Source: Chloroflexota bacterium
GTDB lineage: Bacteria > Chloroflexota > Ktedonobacteria > Ktedonobacterales > Ktedonobacteraceae
Length of the DNA: 5,847 nucleotides
Direction: 5' to 3'
NCBI GenBank assembly: GCA_021828635.1
Contig: JAJZEJ010000611.1
Location: 1-5,847, forward strand
Shown here: in pieces, positions 1 to 4,274 of the stretch
How positions within the stretch are numbered: the stretch's first letter is position 1
How the letters are laid out: each line of letters starts with the position of its first letter
Position numbers and translations under genes: made by a program
The notes under the pieces: generated by a model
Databases searched by the model: none
Seen by the model: only the letters and a program-made list of their open reading frames with translations
Told to the model about the DNA's origin: nothing

Positions 1-60
1 CCATCAGCACACTAAGGGAAAAAGCTTACAGGCTTTCATTTAATACGAAGGAGAACAATC

Positions 61-579
61 ATGGCGAACTCACTCACACAATACACATCCTGCCCTCACT
101 GCCATAGCACAGCGACCGTGAAACAGGTTGCATTACTCTACGAAAATCCGCGTTATCAGCATGATACACGCTTTGCGCCGCCAGCAAAAATAGCAGAGAA
201 ATCCTTTTTATTGGTTCCTATCACCATTGGTGTCGTGATAGAGACCCTCGCGCTGGTTGCGATTATGATTGTTTGTGCAAGCAATACATTCAGTTTTGGG
301 CAATATCTCGTCTCAGTGGTTGGCATCTGTATTCCGCTCGCTTGGTCAGCCTACGCTTTCTTCCGTATGGTACGGACGGAGAATCGCTCACAAGCGCAAT
401 ACGACTGGGACGAAGCAATGGCAACCTGGGGTCAATTGGACTACTGTACCGCTGATGATCTGGTCTTCAACCCAGCAGCTACGCCTGCAACAGAGACGGT
501 TCTCGTTCTGGTACCTGCCGTATCTGCACCAAAAGAGGAGCCACGCCGCAAGATGCCTGTTGTTGCTCATGCAGCATAA
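61..579 (+). CDS. Small zinc-ribbon-like membrane protein of unknown function
   Basis: I do not recognise a named family. The 172-residue product begins with a CPHC pair (residues 11-14), like half of a zinc ribbon; no second CxxC pair is present, and the only other cytosolic-looking cysteine is C129 in the motif LDYC. Two hydrophobic segments follow, about residues 49-72 and 82-102, then FRMVR, which suggests a positive-inside cytoplasmic end. The tail contains a W-x-x-L-D-Y-C-x-x-D-D-x-V-F-x-P pattern (residues 123-138), a Pro/Ala/Val-rich stretch and a basic KEEPRRK patch. The start is well supported: AAGGAGA at 48-54 sits 6 bases before the ATG. It converges with the decayed transporter on the opposite strand, with a large inverted repeat between them. 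Similar short CxxC plus two-helix proteins are, to my recollection, common in Ktedonobacteria, but this is recognition of style and not a database result. Function unknown; reality of the gene is fairly sure. Confidence 0.8.
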   Translation: MANSLTQYTSCPHCHSTATVKQVALLYENPRYQHDTRFAPPAKIAEKSFLLVPITIGVVIETLALVAIMIVCASNTFSFGQYLVSVVGICIPLAWSAYAFFRMVRTENRSQAQYDWDEAMATWGQLDYCTADDLVFNPAATPATETVLVLVPAVSAPKEEPRRKMPVVAHAA

Positions 580-618
580 GCTTTCTGATCGAGTACACCA
601 ATTCCTAGCTTCAAAAGT

Positions 619-700
619 TAGTATAGATAAAAACGTCTTAGGAAACCTGAAGAGCCATACAAGGTGAATAAGGTTTCCTAAGATGTTTTTACCTATACTA
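619..700. terminator. 30-bp inverted repeat, likely bidirectional terminator (or MITE-like palindrome)
   Basis: Arms 619-648 and 671-700 are complementary over 30 positions with two differences; one of these would be a G-U pair in plus-strand RNA and the other (627) is a true mismatch. The loop is 22 nt (649-670). Each arm carries an A5 run (outer left) or T5 run (outer right) flanking a core of CTTAGGAAACCT and its complement, so transcripts from either direction would form a stem followed by U residues. This fits its position between two convergent genes. The arm is unusually long for a simple terminator, and both ends carry TA (619-620 and 699-700), which would also suit a small palindromic element of the IS630/mariner kind. 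Terminator is the simpler reading. Confidence 0.65.
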
Positions 701-750
701 TCGCTGCGTGCAACAAGCGCACTTTTCTTCTTAACTTAATGCCCTGGTGT

Positions 751-1340
751 TCAGAAATTCTGTTCCCAGGAAGGGTGAACGGTACGCCGTGTGGGGAGCA
801 TTTCATACATCAGCACAGCTACAATGAGGCCACTCAAGGCCATTAATCCAGCGGCAAACCAGAAGCTTGCTAGCAGGCCAAAGGCGTCAGCGACAAGGCC
901 AATCGCCAATCCACCTACCACATAGCCGCTATCACGCCAGAGGCGATAGACGCCTAATGAGGTGGCACGCTATCGTGGATGGGCAACATCACTAACCACC
1001 GCTAAGAGTGTGGGGTAGAGTAAGGCCATGCCAATGCCCATCACTACGGCCCCAACTATCCACCAGATGAGGAGTGAACTGCTCGCCACCACGGCGATGC
1101 CCGCTGCCGCTAGCCACATACCGCCCACAATGGCCCATTTTCTTCCGAGATAGTCGGTAAGATGACCGGTGTAAATCTGCAAAATGGCCCACGTGCCTGT
1201 ATAGACTCCAACAACCGCCCCAATGGTAGCCGGAGCGGCCATGTGCCGCAAAGTAGAGTGGGAAAAGTCCCCAGGCCAGTGTGTCGGTAAACTTCTCAAT
1301 CAACCCTGCTTGCGATGCCGCAGCCAGACTACGATCTCCC
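751..1340 (-). pseudogene. MFS transporter, C-terminal half, frameshifted and with an amber stop
   Basis: Reading the minus strand from about 1340 gives a continuous MFS C-terminal half once two lesions are bridged. The first part (1340 down to about 1238) encodes a segment starting WGDRSLAAASQAGL and reaching GLFPLYFAAHG, typical of TM7. At about 1237 the frame shifts (two bases missing or one extra) and continues APATIGAVVGVYTG, followed by the loop motif GHLTDYLGRKW, the motif-A-like sequence between TM8 and TM9, and further helices. At 970-972 a TAG interrupts DVAHPR-stop-RATSLGVYR; the family normally has Trp here (TGG), so a single G-to-A change explains it. Beyond the stop the same frame stays open, giving YRLWRDSGYVVGG, two more helices and MYEMLP, to a natural TGA at 751-753. 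About 200 residues remain of a usual 400; TM1-6 are missing. Substrate unknown. It cannot make a working transporter. The 5' end coincides with the breakpoint of the merA remnant. Confidence 0.85.
970..972 (-). other. In-frame amber codon in the MFS remnant
   Basis: The minus-strand codon is TAG between Arg (HPR) and Arg (RATS). Related MFS proteins carry HPxWRA at this place, so the ancestral codon was probably TGG. Downstream translation in the same frame continues for 72 codons without a further stop and ends in a sensible MFS C-terminus, which shows that this is a single point lesion and not the native end of the gene. Confidence 0.75.
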
Positions 1341-2201
1341 CAGATGTTTGCTCGTTTTGGCACTCAGGTCACATTGGTAACACATGAACAACGTATTCTG
1401 TCAGGGTACGAGCCAGAGATTGCTGAAGAATTGACCACAATCTTGCAAGAGGAAGGGCTACGAATCGTGACGGAGGCACAGATACAGTCTGTCCAGCGCA
1501 CGGGTGAGGGCGTGACGCTCTCGTTTCAGCGGCCTGGTGGTCAGCAGACACTCACAGCAGAAAAGTTACTGGTTGCCACTGGGAGATGCCCCAACACGGT
1601 CAATATTGGCCTGGAACAGGCGGGAGTTGCGCTCGATGCAACAGGAGCTGTGCGCGTAGATCGCACGTTGCGCACGAATGTAGCATCCATTTGGGCAGCA
1701 GGCGATGTGATGGGGAGCGAGACAGAGAGCCAGATGGCGACACCCGTTGGAGCGCATGATGGCAAGATCGCTGCCCACAACGCGCTCTCCGGGGAACCGT
1801 TGCGTCTGGTTGATCATACGGTGCTTCCACGTGCTATCTTCACCGATCCCCAGGTCGCGGTGGTGGGTCTCAGCAACGAAGAGGCGGTCGCAGCAGGCAT
1901 CGAGTGCGAATGCAACACTATTCCGCTCAGTGCCGTTCCACGAGCTGGGGCTATTCATGACCATCGTGGCGTGATCAAAATGGTGTTAGATCGCACCACA
2001 CAGCGCGTTGTTGGTGTTTCCATGCTAGGAACAAATGCTGGTGAGGTCATTCATGAGGCGGCGATGGCACTGCGTTTTGGCGCAACCACCGACGATTTTA
2101 TCGATATGGTGCATGTCTACCCAACAATGGCGGAGGCACTCAAAATCGTTGCCATTTCCTTCACCAAAGATGTCAATCGTCTGAGTTGTTGCGCCAGCTA
2201 G
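1341..2201 (+). pseudogene. merA: Mercuric reductase, 5'-truncated remnant (C-terminal about 286 residues)
   Basis: MerA is the cytosolic FAD/NADPH flavoprotein that reduces Hg(II) to Hg(0). Homology begins at QMFARFGTQVTLV, the helix and strand that follow the NADPH-site glycines in this family. It continues through VATGRCPNT, the second FAD-contact motif WAAGDV, and the dimerisation domain with VPRA, HVYPTMAEALK and the closing FTKDVNRLSCCAS. The Cys-Cys pair near the C-terminus (codons 2187-2192) is the signature separating MerA from lipoamide dehydrogenases; in MerA it receives Hg(II) and hands it to the active site of the partner subunit. Missing are the N-terminal FAD-binding glycines, the redox CxxxxC and the NADPH-binding GxGxxG. 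An ATG at 1281 is in frame, but the intervening codons are antisense MFS sequence and no Shine-Dalgarno is visible, so I do not accept it as a start. The retained frame is intact, which points to recent loss. merB follows 44 bases downstream. Confidence 0.88.
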
Positions 2202-2245
2202 CGAAGAGCTGAAGCAAAGAAATATTATAAGGAAGGCACATTATT

Positions 2246-2896
2246 ATGACATCTTCTATCAAGCGTCCGACGACACAACAAAAATCTGCTGGTTCGCAGC
2301 AACCACCCCATTCTTCACGCCGAGGTCGCCAGCCTCGACACTCCAACCTGCAGACGCGGATGCTAAATATTGGCATCCCACTGCTTATTGCGCAAGTGCC
2401 TGATACAGAATTTGATGAGCAAGGCAACATTGTAGGTTGGGGTGTGACGCTAGTTCTAACGTCTCATCATTTTCAGATTCGCGGACAACAGATGTTCACC
2501 TGGTGTGCCTTTGATACGGTCTTGTTTCCACCATCCCTACACGCTGAAGCTGAGGTTCATTCGGTATGTGCGAACATAGGATCGCCCATCAGTTTTACCA
2601 TCACGTCTGAAGGAGAGATGAAAAATCTATTTCTACCGGAAACCTACCTGTCGCTGATTATGCCAACACAACGCGATGAGTGTATCCGTGCTACATTCTG
2701 TCAGCAGCCACTCTTTTTTCAGTCGGAACAGATTGCTTCGTCCTGGCTGACGCAGCACTCAGAGGCACTACTGCTCTCAGTCAAGGATGCTGCTATTCTA
2801 GGAAAAGCCATTGCCAGAAAGCGGTCGATAGAACCTGTTTGGATTCATGCGCAAACTGTGCATGAATCTGCTTCTAGAGTAGAGGATACTCACTGA
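2246..2896 (+). CDS. merB: Organomercurial (alkylmercury) lyase, N-terminal domain shortened
   Basis: MerB cleaves carbon-mercury bonds in the cytosol and passes Hg(II) to MerA. The catalytic set is present: C87 and D90 in WCAFDT, C108 in SVCA and C152 in TFC, matching Cys96, Asp99, Cys117 and Cys159 of the well-studied plasmid R831b enzyme. The lead-in EFDEQGNIVGWGVTL corresponds to the strand pair before the active site, and the distance from it to the first catalytic Cys is the same as in R831b. The 216-residue length is near normal, but the first 37 residues are a low-complexity Gln/Ser/Arg-rich tail. From recalled R831b sequence, about 29 residues separate LLxxL-type helix and the EYDxDG motif; here only four do (Q50 to E55), so part of the winged-helix-like N-terminal domain seems lost. 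The start is supported by AAGGAAGG at 2229-2236, nine bases before ATG. It probably depended on the lost mer promoter. Family assignment firm; activity uncertain. Confidence 0.88.
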   Translation: MTSSIKRPTTQQKSAGSQQPPHSSRRGRQPRHSNLQTRMLNIGIPLLIAQVPDTEFDEQGNIVGWGVTLVLTSHHFQIRGQQMFTWCAFDTVLFPPSLHAEAEVHSVCANIGSPISFTITSEGEMKNLFLPETYLSLIMPTQRDECIRATFCQQPLFFQSEQIASSWLTQHSEALLLSVKDAAILGKAIARKRSIEPVWIHAQTVHESASRVEDTH

Positions 2897-3008
2897 ATTT
2901 GGGTAACGACTTTGAGAGAACACCTGCCTCACTTGTTTTTTCTCACTGTATAGCGTATAGTTGCTTTGTAAGCAGTTTCAGTCACTCACAACCTGCCTTT
3001 GTGCGGCG

Positions 3009-3026
3009 GTGAACACTTTTGTTAGC
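3009..3026. promoter_or_regulatory. Operator-like box, copy 1 (imperfect dyad)
   Basis: GTGAACACTTTTGTTAG matches the second box at 3091 in 15 of the first 16 positions. Its own symmetry is limited to AACA/TGTT. A pair of near-identical boxes 82 bp apart could bind a dimeric regulator, but no adjacent regulator gene is present in the window. Confidence 0.25.
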
Positions 3027-3090
3027 GTAAGGATGATGCGGCAGAGGTTTGCGGTCGGGGCAAGGCAGATGGTCATGAAAAAATGGGTTT

Positions 3091-3108
3091 GTGAACACTT
3101 GTGTTCGA
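3091..3108. promoter_or_regulatory. Operator-like box, copy 2 (perfect dyad GAACAC-TT-GTGTTC)
   Basis: The 14-bp dyad at 3093-3106 has perfect 6-bp arms around a TT centre and sits 64 bp before the first base of the tRNA-like sequence. It shares GTGAACACTT with copy 1. A DNA-binding role is inferred from symmetry and repetition only. Confidence 0.3.
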
Positions 3109-3169
3109 TGCGCTCATACTAAAAGTGGTAGCACTCAAGCCGCCTGTAGAGCCAACTCATAGCAAGCTG

Positions 3170-3237
3170 GCGGTGAGATTGGGACACCCTGCCTTCCAAG
3201 CAGGCTGTCGCGGGTTCAAGTCCCGTCTCCCGCTCCA
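3170..3237 (+). tRNA. tRNA-Gly(TCC)-like sequence lacking a normal D arm (possible tRNA pseudogene or att remnant)
   Basis: The 3' part is textbook tRNA. Anticodon stem CCTGC/GCAGG (3188-3192 with 3200-3204) closes loop CTTCCAA with anticodon TCC at 3195-3197. A five-base variable loop follows, then a T arm of five pairs (one G-U) with loop TTCAAGT, then acceptor strand CTCCCGC (3227-3233), discriminator T and encoded CCA. The 5' part is abnormal. GCGG-T-GAG (3170-3177) pairs with the acceptor 3' strand over seven pairs only if the T at 3174 is bulged, and just ten bases (3178-3187) remain where about 19 with a D arm are expected. A GGTG/CACC pairing (3172-3175 with 3185-3188) could form, but only by taking bases from the acceptor and anticodon stems. 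It may therefore be a decayed tRNA with an internal deletion, or a 3' tRNA fragment left by integration into a tRNA-Gly gene, with a chance fit at the 5' side. A functional D-arm-less bacterial tRNA would be exceptional. Confidence 0.6.
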
Positions 3238-3355
3238 ATCACCCAGGAAGCCAGTTCTCAAGCGCGTTCATAGGAAGCAAGCAGTAATGGCTTTCAGGAA
3301 AAGGTCGCTCAAAAACGTGCGAGTGAGTGCCTGCCTCCTCAAGCCATACGTACCT

Positions 3356-3389
3356 GCATCTTACAGAAACAAAAAATACTGTAAGATGC
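3356..3389. repeat. Perfect 11-bp inverted repeat with A-rich 12-nt loop
   Basis: GCATCTTACAG (3356-3366) is exactly complementary to CTGTAAGATGC (3379-3389). The loop, AAACAAAAAATA, is almost all A. No T run follows on either strand, so an ordinary rho-independent terminator is unlikely. It could be an RNA hairpin in the leader of the small ORF at 3439, a protein-binding palindrome or a fragment of a small palindromic element. Confidence 0.6.
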
Positions 3390-3415
3390 TCTGAGTACCT
3401 GCCTTTCTGTGAATG

Positions 3416-3435
3416 CCTCCTGAATTGGAGGTTTT
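3416..3435 (+). promoter_or_regulatory. Hairpin overlapping a Shine-Dalgarno sequence
   Basis: CCTCC (3416-3420) pairs with GGAGG (3427-3431) around loop TGAATT and is followed by four T. GGAGG is also a good ribosome binding site seven bases before GTG 3439. The hairpin would hide that site, or the stem plus T run could be a weak terminator. With only five pairs either role is tentative. Confidence 0.3.
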
Positions 3436-3438
3436 CCT

Positions 3439-3615
3439 GTGTCTGCAAACAAACAACAAGGTCGTCCTAAAAGTACTACGGCTCGTTCGCAAACGAGCAA
3501 AAAATCCTCGCGGCTCGTTCGGTCAACTGCTATACGCGTTCGATGCGGGCCTTCTGCCGGTGGTTGGAAGTTCAGGAACAAAAGTCCTGACGATAACAAG
3601 CCATGCAATAGGTAA
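3439..3615 (+). CDS. Possible small basic protein, 58 residues, GTG start
   Basis: The frame opens with GTG seven bases after GGAGG (3427-3431) and stops at TAA 3613-3615. The predicted peptide begins MSANKQQGRPKSTTARSQ and is very rich in Lys, Arg, Ser and Thr, with a short C-terminal part containing GGWKFRN and two cysteines. There is no hydrophobic segment and no family I recognise. Other frames overlap the same bases, including a 75-codon plus-strand frame from 3413 without a better ribosome site, so this could be chance. The ribosome site and basic N-terminus are the only support. It might be a remnant of a longer DNA- or RNA-binding protein. Confidence 0.22.
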   Translation: MSANKQQGRPKSTTARSQTSKKSSRLVRSTAIRVRCGPSAGGWKFRNKSPDDNKPCNR

Positions 3616-3724
3616 GGCTCTGGCGTTACTCTCTCATTAAGATACAATACAAATGATAGGAGGAAAAGGGCTACGTGCCATACCTATCTGTTACAGAGAA
3701 AGACAGTAAAAAGCACACATTCCA
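3616..3724 (+). promoter_or_regulatory. Upstream region of the decarboxylase gene, with possible -10 box
   Basis: TACAAT at 3643-3648 resembles a -10 hexamer, but no clear -35 lies 16-18 bases before it. AGGAGG at 3658-3663 is a strong Shine-Dalgarno sequence, but it lies over 60 bases before the decarboxylase ATG and serves no good frame for it. The nearest start, GTG 3675, opens a different frame that ends at 3845 and encodes nothing recognisable. Confidence 0.25.
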
Positions 3725-4117
3725 ATGGACAAAAACACTTACGAAGAGGGTCTCGCGGTACGCAAGGCTGTTCTGGGCGACGACTATGTTGAGAAATCGC
3801 TGGCGGCTGCCAACGACTTTAACCGTCCACTCCAGGAACTCGTGACGGAGGCATGTTGGGGAACCATCTGGACACGTCCCGGCCTGCCACGCAAGATACG
3901 CAGTCTGATCAACATCGCCATGATTACCGCACTTAATCGCCCACATGAACTCAAGATACATGTGCGCGGCGCGTTGAATAACGGCTGCACCAAAGAGGAG
4001 ATTCAAGAAGTGCTGCTACAGGCTACGATATACTGCGGCATGCCAGCAGGCGTCGATGGTTTCCGCATCGCTGCCGAGGTTTTGCACGAGGCCGAGGCCG
4101 AAGACAAAGGCGAATAA
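3725..4117 (+). CDS. pcaC: 4-carboxymuconolactone decarboxylase family protein
   Basis: The 130-residue product matches the full length of PcaC, the cytosolic enzyme that decarboxylates 4-carboxymuconolactone to the beta-ketoadipate enol-lactone in protocatechuate breakdown. It starts in the typical way (YEEGLAVRKAVLGDDYV). It carries the conserved block ACWGTIWTRPGLPRK (43-57), then SLINIAMITALNRPHELKIH with H74 and H79, then RGALNNGCTKEEIQEVLLQ and YCGMPAGVDGFR. This agreement is stronger than for the looser AhpD-like members of the superfamily, and it lacks their CxxC peroxidase pair. No ATG lies further upstream in frame (stop at 3707-3709), yet no good ribosome site sits before the ATG. 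No other protocatechuate genes are in the window, so the true substrate may be another small lactone or ketoacid. It lies 157 bases before the catalase on the same strand; shared transcription is possible but not shown. Confidence 0.85.
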   Translation: MDKNTYEEGLAVRKAVLGDDYVEKSLAAANDFNRPLQELVTEACWGTIWTRPGLPRKIRSLINIAMITALNRPHELKIHVRGALNNGCTKEEIQEVLLQATIYCGMPAGVDGFRIAAEVLHEAEAEDKGE

Positions 4118-4274
4118 CGCCCCATCATCTGATACCATCTTTACTCTGCTCGTTCGCTTAACACGGTCTCAGTCATCTTTTGGCACGACAGGAACGTGTT
4201 GACTCTGGAATATTCAGGAAAGAGGGTATGCCTTACGGCAACCCAAAACTCAGAACATGACGGAGACAACAATC

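Larger units (their letters stand above)
2897..3169. other. Non-coding stretch after merB with repeated dyads
   Basis: I find no credible gene here on either strand. An ORF reading across 3101-3394 passes straight through the tRNA-like sequence and is rejected. What can be seen: a T6 run at about 2935-2942 without a GC-rich stem, two copies of CCTGCCT (2923, 2992) and two GTGAACACTT boxes (3009-3018 and 3091-3100), the second forming a perfect dyad. The stretch may contain the promoter of the tRNA-like gene, but I cannot point to a convincing -35/-10 pair. Confidence 0.5.
3238..3438. other. Non-coding stretch downstream of the tRNA-like sequence
   Basis: No credible gene is seen on either strand. 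The segment holds two CCTGCCT heptamers (3330, 3398), a perfect inverted repeat at 3356-3389 and a small hairpin at 3416-3431 that precedes the possible small ORF at 3439. Confidence 0.45.

Noticed and set aside
1281..1340. ATG 1281 as the start of a 306-residue reductase-like protein
   Set aside because: The first 20 codons are the antisense of MFS sequence, no ribosome site precedes them, and MerA homology begins only at about 1341.
3101..3394. A 97-codon plus-strand ORF
   Set aside because: It translates straight through the tRNA-like sequence and gives no recognisable protein; the frame is open by chance.
3481..3504. GCTCGTT/AACGAGC hairpin followed by A6 as a terminator
   Set aside because: The run is A on the plus strand, and on the minus strand the T run comes before the stem, so neither direction gives a stem followed by U residues.
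3339..3647. A 102-codon minus-strand ORF in the non-coding stretch
   Set aside because: Its composition is irregular, it has no family resemblance and it crosses the palindrome at 3356-3389.
4199..4232. TTGACT as a -35 box for the catalase
   Set aside because: No reasonable -10 hexamer lies 16-18 bases downstream; the nearest TATG-like sequence is too far away.
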